64,000 nucleotides of DNA from the NCBI GenBank assembly GCA_019787685.1, contig JAHNUO010000044.1, positions 62,001 through 126,000 on the forward strand, read 5' to 3'. The stretch's first letter is position 1; each line of letters begins with the position of its first letter. This document shows positions 49,001 to 60,069 of this stretch, one piece after another. The translations under genes were made by a program, and so were the position numbers. Below the pieces are notes generated by a model that was not told the DNA's origin, made no database searches, and saw only the letters and a program-made list of their open reading frames with translations. Origin of the DNA: Chiua virens (taxonomy: Eukaryota; Basidiomycota; Agaricomycetes; Boletales; Boletaceae).

Positions 49001-50190
49001 GTGCTCTGTAGTATATCGTAGTCAAGATGCTCTTCATATCCCAAAGCATCAAGGCCTTTGAATACGAACTCGAACAGTGTCTTCAAGTTCTCTGGGCTAG
49101 GACTTGTCACGAAGATGTTGGAATACCCGTGCGCCAGCGCAGCTGCAATAGCGAGACCCAGGGCAGAAGACTTGCCACGTCCACGAGCAGCTGTGAGCGT
49201 TACGGTGGAGGCAAGGGTCTTTTCAGCGATAGCTTCCACGAAAGTGAGGAGGGCTTGTGCTTGATCAATAGTCTTTGCGAGCTTGACGAGTTCTCCAATA
49301 GGCTTAGTATCAGCTAGGTTATCTTTCAAGTCCTTGAGCTCGGCATCAACGTTTCCTTTCCCGTACCCTTCTTCGATGGATGTTATATCCTTCCCTTTGG
49401 AGATGGGAAGCACATTAAGCTCATCGTCTAAAACAAGGCAGTCTGCGCAGGATCCGAGTGACAGGATGAAACGTTCGTTGAATCGAGCGACTACGGAATC
49501 GTGGGACGAAGTACGGTAACGGGCATGAACATCCTGCGAAGAAGAAGTTACATCTACCGAATGAAGGTTGTGGGCACACCCACCATAGTCATGGCGTACA
49601 ATTGCCTGAGTGATGTCATTGTCTTGAGTAGTAGGACTATAAGACCACCGCCTTCCACCGTTTCAATTGTTCGTGCGAGTAAGTTTGGCGTGATAGCTTC
49701 GAAATCTTGCAAAACACACATCCCATAGGTGTTTCCAAGAATTTTGTCCGTTTCCTTGTAGTAGGTATATCGAATGTCAGTGACGGTCACGAAAATTTCG
49801 AATGGATTTTGCTCGTTGGGTTCTCGTATGCCTCGTTTTACGTCGCGCTTGATTTTTGCCTCTCGTTTTTTACGATGCCTAGTAACGTCCAAGCTCAACA
49901 ATGATGTCCACCTTGGAACGTCCGAAAAGATGCTACTCACGTTGTGAAACCGAGGTCTTTCTTGTAGCACCATAAGACCGAGGGCCGAGCTGATACTCGG
50001 GCTTGAGATAATAAGTAGTGAAGGTTTACAACCTAATCCTTCTCTGTAAGTGATCGAAATGCTGCGAAAAGTAAACTGGACGCGCCTGATCCCTGCCCTT
50101 ATCTCCCACCAGTACAATGAAGGATCTGTGGTTCTTCTTGACATTGTTGGTAATGAGGGTCGGTATCCGTGGGTCAAGTTGCTTGCGCAT
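46032..50190 (-). CDS. KRE33: RNA cytidine acetyltransferase (KRE33/NAT10)
   Basis: Makes N4-acetylcytidine in 18S rRNA and, with an adaptor, in tRNA Ser/Leu, using ATP and acetyl-CoA; acts in the nucleolus. Twelve exons: 50086..50190, 49941..50032, 49584..49878, 48934..49533, 48033..48884, 47748..47867, 47518..47657, 47272..47414, 47075..47212, 46794..47020, 46419..46732, 46032..46230; 3225 nt, 1074 residues. Features in order: MRKQLDPRIPTLI N-terminus (DUF1726), HRKKREAKIKRDVKRGIREP, Walker A AARGRGKSSALG (about 279), DEAAAIPLP, GYEGTGRSLSLKLIQQL, the GNAT segment (VRIATHPDYANMGYGSRALK), a helical tRNA-binding C-terminus and a basic Lys/Arg-rich tail. The first intron (50033..50085) begins gc. 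Two introns are long (165 and 188 nt). Confidence 0.95.
50033..50085 (-). other. GC-AG intron in the KRE33 gene
   Basis: The conserved text GDKGRDQ | VVNLHYLLSQARVSARPS is rejoined only by removing a 53-nt intron that starts gcgcgt and ends attag; no gt is present at the exon end. Confidence 0.75.
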
Positions 50191-51601
50191 GAGCAAAACC
50201 GAATGGATGTGAGCGATTCACGATGCCGATGGAGCTTTTTGCAAGTCCTTCAGCAGGCTAGCAGAGACTCAGATCTCAGAGCTCAAGTTACTAGCTGAGT
50301 GAAGAAGAGTTACTTGTTACGCACGAGAGGTACAGCCACATCGCCCAGCCAATCAGAGAAGATGTCTCCTTTCTGATCATAACTCGACTCGGAAATGAAG
50401 AACAGAATGTGCTACAAACCACCTGTTTATCTCATCTCTCCATCTAGGTTACTGGGTAGCGAATTCGTTTGGGGCGACATTCGCTCTCCCAAGGTCATTG
50501 ACAGGGCGTTGGCGTGATCGTTGAACTGGCTTTTTGGAGGTTCCTTCAAGTCAGTCGCACTGGCCAGCTTGTGGCCAACAGTCAATTGGTATTCCCAATC
50601 CCGACGGTCAATCCCTTAGTCTCCGTGGTTTTCCGGGGGGTACTGATTTCGATCATGAATATATGACTTGGTGTGCTCGTGCCTGACCGGTGACTGCCAT
50701 TCCCTTCAATCCATCTTCGTATGTCGAATAATACCTAGGTCTGGAAAGCGAGGTTGCCTTGGTACTGATGAATGTGAGCGATTGATGGTTGAAAGGCTAA
50801 ATGCATGCTTATATAGGAGGAAGTTACAGGCTAATCCGGATAGATTATGGCCAAGGTAAAGAAGATGGTAATATGGCTGGGACGACTTGGGAATAGCAGC
50901 CTTTGTATCACCGGAAGGCGGAACGATGGTCCTTAGCATTCGCAGAATGGTCTTTCTCATTGCCAGTGGATGACACCCTGGTCCTGGTCTGCATCTGTGA
51001 GTCAAGGTCCCAAGGACAACAATTGTCAATGCGCATGGTTGGTCGGAAGGATGCATCAATACTTTTTTACTCCTCAAGTCATTGGTAGGTAGAGGTGAAT
51101 TGAACTGAATTCACGTATTAGTCCTACAGGGCTAACTTGATCTTCTGTCGGTAAATTTATTGTCAAGGGCCAGGCCACTGCTAAACAAATTTGACAAATC
51201 AGGAATTTCAAACCAAATCTCAGTTCGACCTACGTCGGCTTGGCACTCTCCCCGTTCAATTGCTTTCTTTCCTATATTTGAACACGTGGGCTTTGATCCC
51301 TTTTCATTGCTCTGGTACTTATTTGGTGGTCAATCAGGACCACAACCCAATCTGGCAGTGTCTGTGGACCCCACAATCTGCATTTATTTGCATTTATCCA
51401 ACTCCGTTATTTGACGGTGGACATATGCATTGTCCTCCACAGACGGAACATGCCTACAGTGGACCCGAACAACCATCAAAGCATGGACTCTGACGGTGTG
51501 ATAAATAAGAACGTTGAATGGTTACCCAACATTATCTCTCCTTCGCAGTTCCACTTTACCTTCCAACGTTATACTACCTCCCAGTAGCGGCGCGCCCAAT
51601 C
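50191..51601. other. divergent intergenic region
   Basis: Upstream of both KRE33 (-) and the 326-aa gene (+). No gene recognised; a minus-strand frame 50706..51077 has no family resemblance. Confidence 0.35.
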
Positions 51602-52582
51602 ATGGAAACTCTTCAGATGCCCGCACTGCCCCCCTTGGTGGACGCCCCAGATTTCTGTTTCTGTGGCAGGAAAACAGTTGAATCACACGAGTACTGGTAC
51701 TGCTCTATGAAGTGCGCCCGCAGTGATGCCCTGCGGTCACTTGGCGACGACCCCGAATGCCATTATCGCAACGTTGTTCGCAGGGCCTACATCCGCGCAG
51801 GCGCTCAGGCGCTCATCCCCCGTCGCATGATGTCCGTAGACCAACTTCGCTCCTCAGACCACCGCCGTCTCGTCAACGGACCTCCTCCCTTTCCCACACC
51901 AACCGGTCCACTCCCGAATCCGCCATCTGAAGGAAACGCGCGGCCCGCACGAAAACGGGACAAGACAGGGTTCCCTACGCTTTCTCAGGTGACAGGCAAG
52001 ATCCTCGCCAAGAAGGCCATGGCAGGAGAGCCATTCATCGCTGAGAGACACAACCAACTAAGATATGAAGATTCCAGGGATGCATCTTCGCGTGCACATC
52101 CTGTTCAAAGTCTTCCGGATCAACCCGTCGAGCAAATCGATCTCGATGCCATTCCACTACCCGAACCACGTCCCGTTCGGACTCTCCGACGTGTCCCCCA
52201 ATCGAGCAACAGCCTCAGGAGTAATATCAGAAAGTCGGCTGTGGCGCTGTTCAACGCGGGGAGATCGCGTAAGGACAAAGAAGGCGAGAATCCTGAGAGG
52301 GTATTTGGTCATCCCGTGAACACCATCGTACCGCCAGTTAGGAAGGAATCCCTTCCCTCACAGTCCCAGGAGATCCCGCCCTCACCCTCGGCTGTTTCAG
52401 AGCAAAGGTCAAAGACCCTTCGTCGATCTGTGTCGTTCGCGGGGTGGGATGCAAACCTACAGGGTAGCAGAATGCCTTCGGATCCGTTGATGCTCATTAT
52501 CGAGGAGTTGAGGGAAGAGTGCACCAGGAGCTTCGATCCAAGGTCGTTGTTCGACGTGATGGAGGATTCGGAGGCTTATTGA
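51602..52582 (+). CDS. uncharacterised protein with N-terminal Cys (zinc-finger-like) motif
   Basis: A single exon of 326 codons from the ATG at 51602; an upstream in-frame ATG (51518) would add 28 hydrophobic residues but the family-like text begins at METLQMP. Residues about 18-45 read FCFCGRK then YWYCSMKCARSDALRSL, a C-x-C...C-x3-C arrangement resembling a small zinc-binding (FLZ/MYND-like) finger that I recall at the N-terminus of many Agaricomycete proteins. The rest is mainly disordered (Pro, Ser, Arg-rich) with a conserved-looking KTLRRSVSFAGWD and a C-terminal helix LMLIIEELREECTRSF. Probably a nuclear or scaffold protein; no function proposed. Confidence 0.65.
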   Translation: METLQMPALPPLVDAPDFCFCGRKTVESHEYWYCSMKCARSDALRSLGDDPECHYRNVVRRAYIRAGAQALIPRRMMSVDQLRSSDHRRLVNGPPPFPTPTGPLPNPPSEGNARPARKRDKTGFPTLSQVTGKILAKKAMAGEPFIAERHNQLRYEDSRDASSRAHPVQSLPDQPVEQIDLDAIPLPEPRPVRTLRRVPQSSNSLRSNIRKSAVALFNAGRSRKDKEGENPERVFGHPVNTIVPPVRKESLPSQSQEIPPSPSAVSEQRSKTLRRSVSFAGWDANLQGSRMPSDPLMLIIEELREECTRSFDPRSLFDVMEDSEAY

Positions 52583-52926
52583 GTTCAAGGTCACGCCCTA
52601 ATTTACCAATCACGAACTGTTTCACGTCCTTTCTTGTTATCCGTCACGACTCTTGTTTCACTTCATATGCACATTTAGCATGCCTACCGTGATCGCATGT
52701 GTCGCTGTGTGTCTGTATATATAGCTATTTCTAGCATAGTTTCTCGCTTTCACGCCAATCGTATCGCAGCTGTATATATCTTGTATATGTTATGTAACTT
52801 GACTTCTTATGTAATCGGGAAACAACGTCATGATAAGCCGGTGAATTGTCTGTGGCTATAAGATGCAATACGGAGCCATTCGTCTTCTTGTCTTCCTACC
52901 ACCACCATCTCGTCGGTTCCCGCCTT
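52583..52926. other. intergenic
   Basis: Presumed 3' UTR of the left gene and promoter of the GTP cyclohydrolase gene; no gene seen. Confidence 0.4.
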
Positions 52927-55084
52927 ATGTCCACCAGTACTAACGACGCTGTGCTGATTCAGATCCTTGCTCAGCTCAATGCGCTGCAGGTCTCCCAACA
53001 AATGTTGCAGGCAAAGGTAAGCGATTCCTCTAACCTAGTTCCCCGGTGCTTAACGATACTCACTGTGTGCAAATGTTGAAGCTCGATGCACTGACTGCAC
53101 CCTCTCCACCACTTTCTCCGACTCGACGAAATGGGGTCTCGCTCCCGGGAGGAGGTCCCGAGGGCGTAGGCTCTCCTTCCTCTTCAAACTTGCTCTTATC
53201 ACCATTGACGTCCTTGACGAGGCAACTGGTGTCGTCTACGCCTCCCACGAGCGCGTCCCTGGATCATTCATCAACAGACAAAGAACGCGAGAAAGCCCTG
53301 TACACGGGTCGAGTAGTTCTCGCGAGTAAGTTCCTTCATTACGTTCATGTGCGGCGGGCTCCGTGCAAACCACTAAGCTCGGCAACGTCACTCATGTCTC
53401 CGGATCATACCGTTGTTTGGTCGCGTGACTTATTGCACAGCTGCTGTCCGAGCCGTTGGATAATGTAGCTAACCTGGACCGCATTTCATTTCCATTCAGC
53501 CTACCCAGACCAGCATGGTATCAAACCCTACCCGCTGCAGTGGGGAGCCTCCGATCCTGCCGCCCGCGGACCTGTCATCTGCTCTCGGCTTCCGACTTCC
53601 ATCAAACAACGTAATGCTCTTGGCGCACATTCTGGGTCGTATTCGATCTATCGAGCTCTCGCTATCGCGATGGGTACACTCAATCCATCTCACAAACCTG
53701 ATTACTCGAAGACCGAGCCTCCGGTCCCGATTCCTCCTCAGCCTTCCTGGTATGACCCCACGAAGATTGTTTCTTTTGATCCATGGGGACATCTTGTTCC
53801 GCAAGTTTTCAAGAAGGAAATCGACGAATTGGGCTTGGACATTCGTCCGAGTATCGCTGTGACCAAAGCACATATCAAGCTGAGCGAGCTTGACGAGTCA
53901 GCGAGGAAGGGAGAGCTCAGTGTGGACGGACGCGTGGTCTTGCAGACGAGACCCCTGAGGAACGCAGATGGTTCGCTGAGTGATGCAGATCCGGGAATAG
54001 AGGTCAACACGAGCAAGGCTGCGGTCGAGCCTGTTTGGTACTTGCCTGGAGTTGCAGAGCGATTCGGCATGTGAGTGGAACTGTCGCTTCATGGTTGTTT
54101 GCACTTATGTTTGTAATCGCAAGTTCTGAAACCTTACTCCGCCGAGCGCTATTCGAAGACACTGGAGGAATGTATCCCGAGCTAATTACTCGCCCAGACA
54201 TCAAAGTCTTCCTTCCTCCCATCGGAAATTTGACGGTCTACATATGTGAGCATTCAAAGTACCTGAGATAACGGCAACTTACCTCAGTCTCTAAAGTCGG
54301 GCCACCAGAGTATATGGCAGACGAGTCCAAAGAACTGACAGTTCGTGTGCATGATGAATGTATGTCTTCCCACTCGATCTGAACAAGTTGACCATGTCCT
54401 TGCCGTTAGGTAACGGATCGGATGTTTTCGGATCTGACATTTGTACTTGCAAACCATATCTCATCTTCGCTATCGAAGAATGTATTCGTTGCGCTCAACA
54501 GGGTGGCGTTGGCGTTGTTGTTTACTTCCGCAAGGAAGGACGAGCGCTTGGGGAAGTCACTAAGTAAGTCTTTGATCTACATGACCTACATCTGAGATAG
54601 ATCTGTCAGGTACCTTGTATACAACCTTCGTAAACGTGGCGGTGACTCTGCGGACAAGTATTTCAAGTCTACGGAACTCATCGCCGGAGTCAAAGATATG
54701 CGTTTCCAAGCGCTGATGCCGGATGTATTGCATTGGCTCGGCATCAAGAAGATCGACAACATGGTCTCGATGAGTGATATGTGAGTTATATTCACTTTGG
54801 AGTGCATTGATCAGACTCGAAATCGCTAAATGCAGGAAATACAATGCCATCGTGCAATCTGGCATTCCCATATTGAAACGATACGATATTCCTGGTAAGT
54901 TATATTACCGACTGCTATCAAGCAAGACACCACCTCCCATGTTACAGAGCACCTCATTCCACCCGATTCGAGGGTGGAGATCGATGCCAAGATTGCAGCT
55001 GGGTACTTTACGAGCGGAAAGCAGATTACGGAGTCAGATTTGTTCAAGACAGTCGGAAGAACATGGGAGGAAACGGAGCACTGA
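52927..55084 (+). CDS. URC1: GTP cyclohydrolase II-type protein (URC1, uracil catabolism)
   Basis: Nine exons: 52927..53016, 53082..53325, 53500..54070, 54124..54245, 54288..54359, 54410..54563, 54610..54780, 54836..54894, 54948..55084; 1620 nt, 539 residues. The N-terminal 110 residues are low-complexity. The middle HSGSYSIYRALAIAMG and SWYDPTKIVSFDPWGHLVPQ match the URC1 group. The GTP cyclohydrolase II core follows: HDECNGSDVFGSDICTC (Cys-x10-Cys-x-Cys zinc ligands kept), VVVYFRKEGRALGEVTKYLV (catalytic Tyr/Arg region) and LGIKKIDNMVSMSDMKYNAI. In yeasts such as Lachancea, URC1 acts in the URC pathway of uracil breakdown instead of riboflavin synthesis; the long N-terminal extension favours URC1 over RIB1 here, but this is inference. 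Confidence 0.9.
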
Positions 55085-55726
55085 CGTACTGTTGCGAGAG
55101 AACGCATAGTAGATTGTACCGTAATTGATTGTTGTGAACCAGAGCCATGCGTCTACTAAATTATTGATGTACATACCTATATACATGCTCTTGATGCGTT
55201 CTTCGACTTTAATGTAATACTTGGTTCCCATCCTTGAATCCGTCCGATAATACCTGCAACACCGTTACCAATGACACCAACCTCTGAGATCTGAGATCTG
55301 ACGCGGACGGGTTAACGTCGTTGTCGAGTGAGCTGAGTACTACGAGTCGAAACCTTCCCGCCTGGGCCCTGGGTGACAAGCTGTCATTCCTTCGGCAACA
55401 CTCTGTCGGTCGGATCATTGAACCAGAAAGTGGGTAGCCAGTGGGGTACATTGCAGCTTCACTAGCAGCTTGACGGATTGGAAAGGTAGCACGGTTGAGA
55501 ATACGGAGAGAATATTATCGTGCAAAACAAGGAAGATAGCAACGTAAAGTCATAATGCATGAGAGCGTAATCAACATTATAAAACGGGGCAGGGAAGCGA
55601 AGGACGAACAGGGATACTAGCATACCACACGTACACGTGTCAAGAGAAAATTAGTACGCAACAGGTTGTCGAGGTGATGCTCGACGAAAAGGCTAAACAG
55701 CGACCATTAATGTTTGATCGAGTAAA
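55085..55726. other. intergenic between convergent genes
   Basis: No gene seen. Confidence 0.4.
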
Positions 55727-57538
55727 TCACCGTACACTGCCGCTGAAACGGGAAATCCGCCATTTTCGAATGGGAAAAGGTGCAGAGGGAAGAGCGGCAT
55801 CGTTCCGTGTGTGCTTGTGCGTCTGGGTGGAGGGTATCGAACGACGATCGCAGCGTTTCACGCCCATGTCGCCTGTGACTTTAGGGAGGTTCGACAGACT
55901 CGATAACCGTGAACGGGTAGAGTGAATTGGGAGAAGAGTGCGAACACTCGTCTTTGCCTTGGGTGGAGTCGGCGAGCCGGTAAACGGAGGTTTAACTTTG
56001 ACGGAAGGTATCATCGCTATCGTCGCGGTGGAATCATGGTAGCGACCAAGATAGCTTGAGCTCCAGGATGGAAGTCGCCTACCTGATCGCGACCCCATCA
56101 GGTTTTGGTTCGAAGACTGTGACGGGACCCTCGCGGCGACGCTTCCGAGCGCGTGTGAATTCACTGGCGAATGTAAAAAACTCTGTGCCCTCGTTGGTGT
56201 CGGCGTGTGCGGGTGAAAATCGATTGGAGAAGCGCGATTCGGAGAATGAAGCAGATGATTGGTTCCAGTGATGGGTAACCGAAGATCAACAAAAGTGGCG
56301 CGATGACTGGACGTATGCTTATCACCTTCGCGGGGGCGATTTAAAAGGGGATTCAGCTCCACCCGCCGTTGGACGGAGGAAAATGGCTCCCACGATAAGA
56401 AGGCGTTCGATATAGGAGGAGAATGTGTACGCGGACGCGGAAACGAGATGCCGGTGGCTTTAGGGACATTTATTAGTTCGGGAAAAGGTGGATCATTCTC
56501 ATTGTTGTGCGCAATAGGCTGTAAAGAGATGCGTTGCTCGCGCTTGGTTTTCTTGGCCATGTTGTGTTGGACACTGGACTTTCGATGTCTGGACGATGCT
56601 ACGCAGGTGTTGATTACGGTGTCAAAAAACAGCGTCCTTTGTTCGAAGGATGTCATGTGTGGACTGGAAGGGGGAGAAGGACCGGAAAGCCGAAGATGAC
56701 GGCACGCCGAGCAACCACTGCGGAACCCAGACCCAGGGTGTCGTCGCGATACAAGAGCGATAGCGTCCTCGGAATCCGAAGTACCTCTTGTTTGGCAAGA
56801 TGCATATGTGGCGTCACAACGGTGTTCGCCTAGATCCGGAGGAGTATGCGTGCACTTCTGTGCCGAATCCAGAACGCTACACCGAGGTGTTGGTGTCGAT
56901 GGTGAGGAGGGTGTAGAGGAAAAGAGTTCTTGGTCTCGGCTCTCGCAAGGCGAATCAAATGGGGCCCATTTCACCCTGAGGTGACCGTAGCATGTTTGAT
57001 TGAGATCAGGACTGAATGACCATTCGTTTATAATCCCCGCCAAGTCAAGGGCGAGTTTATGTATGCCTCCGGGACTGTATCGATACTCTAGATCATGAAG
57101 TCTCCAATCCCGTAGCTTACTTAACACCAAGGGCAGCACAGCGGACACATCATTTTGCTCCGTGATACCGCCAAGACGAGCAAGTTGTAGGGCATCGCAA
57201 ATGGACCACAGGAGCCTGGGAGGAAATGAAGAAACACGGGATGGCTGTGGCCGAAGACAGGATGGCAATAACACGAGCAGACGGTCAAGAACTTCATTTC
57301 TGCTGACCGAGAGCTGAGGGTGGCGAGAAGCATAATCTCTGACGGATTCTTCCTCCAGGAGTGGAGAATCAATGTGATGTTCGAGCGGGCATCCAGTCGT
57401 GATGTTCATGAAATCTGGCGAGAGCTTCATACGATAACGGGAAAGTTTGGAGCGAGCAAGAGTCAGAAGCGGCGTCGACAATGTTTCAATCATGAGTAAA
57501 AGAACCACGAAAAAGTAGTATAAGTCCAATTGGAACAT
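55727..57538 (-). CDS. uncharacterised protein, low-complexity (603 aa)
   Basis: One long uninterrupted frame. The first 20 residues (FQLDLYYFFVVLLLM) are hydrophobic and could be a signal anchor. Residues 20-200 look folded, with RMKLSPDFMNI, LLWSICDALQLARLGG and LPLVLSKLRDWRLHDLEYRY. The remainder is Ser/Pro/Thr/Arg-rich and disordered, with short basic clusters (MAKKTKREQR) and a C-terminal RKWRISRFSGSV. No family is recognised. The length of the frame makes random occurrence unlikely. The start may be at 57538 or at the internal Met of MIETLSTPLL (57493), which would remove the hydrophobic segment. Confidence 0.55.
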   Translation of the reverse strand: MFQLDLYYFFVVLLLMIETLSTPLLTLARSKLSRYRMKLSPDFMNITTGCPLEHHIDSPLLEEESVRDYASRHPQLSVSRNEVLDRLLVLLPSCLRPQPSRVSSFPPRLLWSICDALQLARLGGITEQNDVSAVLPLVLSKLRDWRLHDLEYRYSPGGIHKLALDLAGIINEWSFSPDLNQTCYGHLRVKWAPFDSPCESRDQELFSSTPSSPSTPTPRCSVLDSAQKCTHTPPDLGEHRCDATYASCQTRGTSDSEDAIALVSRRHPGSGFRSGCSACRHLRLSGPSPPSSPHMTSFEQRTLFFDTVINTCVASSRHRKSSVQHNMAKKTKREQRISLQPIAHNNENDPPFPELINVPKATGISFPRPRTHSPPISNAFLSWEPFSSVQRRVELNPLLNRPREGDKHTSSHRATFVDLRLPITGTNHLLHSPNRASPIDFHPHTPTPTRAQSFLHSPVNSHALGSVAARVPSQSSNQNLMGSRSGRRLPSWSSSYLGRYHDSTATIAMIPSVKVKPPFTGSPTPPKAKTSVRTLLPIHSTRSRLSSLSNLPKVTGDMGVKRCDRRSIPSTQTHKHTRNDAALPSAPFPIRKWRISRFSGSVR

Positions 57539-60069
57539 TCCAACATGTCAGGATGTGCCAAACAATGAAGAAGCACCAAAATACTTACCAGGTGAAGGCA
57601 ACCGTCTCCAGGCCTCATTACTGCACTTCCCAGAGTCGTAGAGCAGACTGACGAATCGTGTACTGGTCGTCAAAATCCGAGTTGGTTAGTTTTCCGCAGA
57701 CTCTGGACATCACGTTTACCTTGTTGTCTTCGTCTACAATCGTTCCATAGAGTCTGCAGAAAGCCGGAGGCGAAGAACAGGCGCATGCGGAATTTCAAGT
57801 TTGGCCGGTCGACTTTCGAGCAGCTAGCTCGTACATAATAATACATGCTGGATAGCCGAGTTATGCTAAGGCTAATAAGCGACGGTTCAGCAAATCAACC
57901 CTGCATCGACCCTGCCACCCTCGACCTAATTACTTTCTTCTTCAAGTCACCTCGTCGCTAGTCACAGGAGTCGGGTATCGCCGAGTTCGTATTTTGGTAA
58001 GCGCTCACTGGAGCTCGAAGCTTGAAGCTTGAAGGCTCGCTAGCATTCGCTCAGGCTGGGTCATTGTGTTCTGCCAGTGAGTCACTTGTACAAGGGCCTG
58101 AGTTGCTCGACTGATCATGAAAGACCCGATCACACACATGTTTACGCTTTTTTCGCGTGCTTTCAAGTTACCAAAGGCGGTCTCCCGTGAACGGCTTCAA
58201 CTTGAAGCCCTACCACGTCGCATGAAATCAGCGCACTACTGGAAAGTGGAAGTTGATTCTTTTTTCCGTCAGAGTTTTCAGTCCCTATAACATGTCTGGT
58301 AGGGATTGCCGGTCGCCTTGTTAGTATGTCTACAGTCTACCTCCGCGGGATCTCGAGCTTCGAGCTTCAAGGCCGTCGCGCCCTTTTACGACAGGCCCGT
58401 GATCGGCGGTATCTCTTCGATCGGTTAGCGACATGGCTCCCGACCGATTCGGCCGAATGGCTCCAAGTGGAACAAAGCGATACTTCCCTTCCTTTTATCG
58501 CTGCGCGCCTTAGAATAGGCAGTGACTCAACATAACCCATATCGAGGCAGCCATTCAGAGCCTCAGAGGACAAGCTGCGGTCCTAGAGCCTGGACCGTGA
58601 CCAGGATCGACATGTCGAGCACAGCGACACTGTATGAGATAGTACGCCGTACGTAGTATGCAGTCTGAAGCTTTTGGAAAGTACTGACCTAATTAAGTTG
58701 GAATTCGACGTGTAAGTAAAACAGGATACCGGTTCTGGTGGGAGAAAATCACACTAACTGGCTTCAATCGGGCGTACAACATCTTCTGGAAGCATTGTAC
58801 GTATGGTTATGGATGGGCCCATCGATGAAGTTCCGGGCGCGTATTACTGTAAGAGAGATGGCCGACATCAAATGCCTCATCAAGACAGGTGTAGTCCCGG
58901 TATGGTCGGTACTTGGTCGTTTCGAACCTAAAATACTTGGAACTTGAATGACCCCCGCGGTGAACTAGTCGGCTGGATCATTATGTAATTCAAAGTAAAA
59001 TCTTTCGGGGATGTGCAGGTTGACTCGGTGCACTCATGATCATTGCGCAGGCCATCGAGTCTGGAGAATTTCCGCCCGGGTATTATCTGACATTGGCTAT
59101 CGCAAAATCGATAACGGGCATGCGTTCGTTTCCGACCATTTCCGATGATTCGAAGGACAGTTTACAAAGAACGGAAGAGACGCGTCTATCAATTCTTGCG
59201 GGTCCACGTTTACTTGGTGACCATCATCGGGTGTTGCACACACAAATCTCTTCGGTGACCGTTCGCCACAGGGCTCATAACTACAGTACACGTATCGTGT
59301 CAGCGTGTGGCCGCGAATGGTGCGTATCTAGACTCTTGCAGGCCGAGCAGGTTGCAAACTAGGTTTTCATGTAGTGATCGCTATGGAAGGAAAGTTCGAC
59401 AAGGCGATCAAGCTTCCAGGAACCCCGTAGGCTGGCCTTCTTGAAAATTTCGGATGTTTATCTCAATGGGTAAACTACGAATTCGCCCAGGTACCATCAG
59501 TGTGTCAGACAGATCGCTCAGAAGTGTTTTCACGCACGTATGGCTTTCGCGCCCATCAATTTTGCGGTGGCCCGCGCGTCCGCATCGGTTAAAAATCACT
59601 GACATTGACTAGTTACTGTTTTAGGAACGGGAGTCAACCCCTTCGCGTGCTCGCCGGTGGTGACATTAGGGATACGGTCATTACTTGACTTCAGGAACAT
59701 GATACTTCAGAGGAAGCCCGAGTCCAGGTGTAATAGTAACTTTATCTTTGGAGGAGTTATGTAACGGCAGGAGACTGCTCTAATTGTTCATACCCGAAGT
59801 GGCAGAAGGGAGAAGAAGTGGAGAAGTGGCAAGTCTTTATCTTCCCTCGGGCCCGTTCGTCACCGCGTCACCGAGAACCGCTATTTATTGGCCTTCCTCA
59901 GCCTCTCCCCCTGTGCAAGCCCGAACCCTCCCGCCTCCCCTTCCCCGTGGCACCGTTAGCTCCCTGCCCTCTTGACCTCGTGATGTGTGTTATTTTCCGC
60001 TGATGGTAGAACGTGCCCCGCTGATCATGTCTTGACAGCTTCCATCGCGTGCGCAAATATCTTGGCAAC
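57539..60069. other. long intergenic region before the polyketide synthase gene
   Basis: No gene identified in 2.5 kb. Short frames at 58738..58947 and 59036..59362 are unsupported. Several gcttgaag/cttcaagc-type words (58003..58040, 58190..58210, 58350..58375) form imperfect inverted repeats. The right end is the presumed PKS promoter. Confidence 0.35.
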
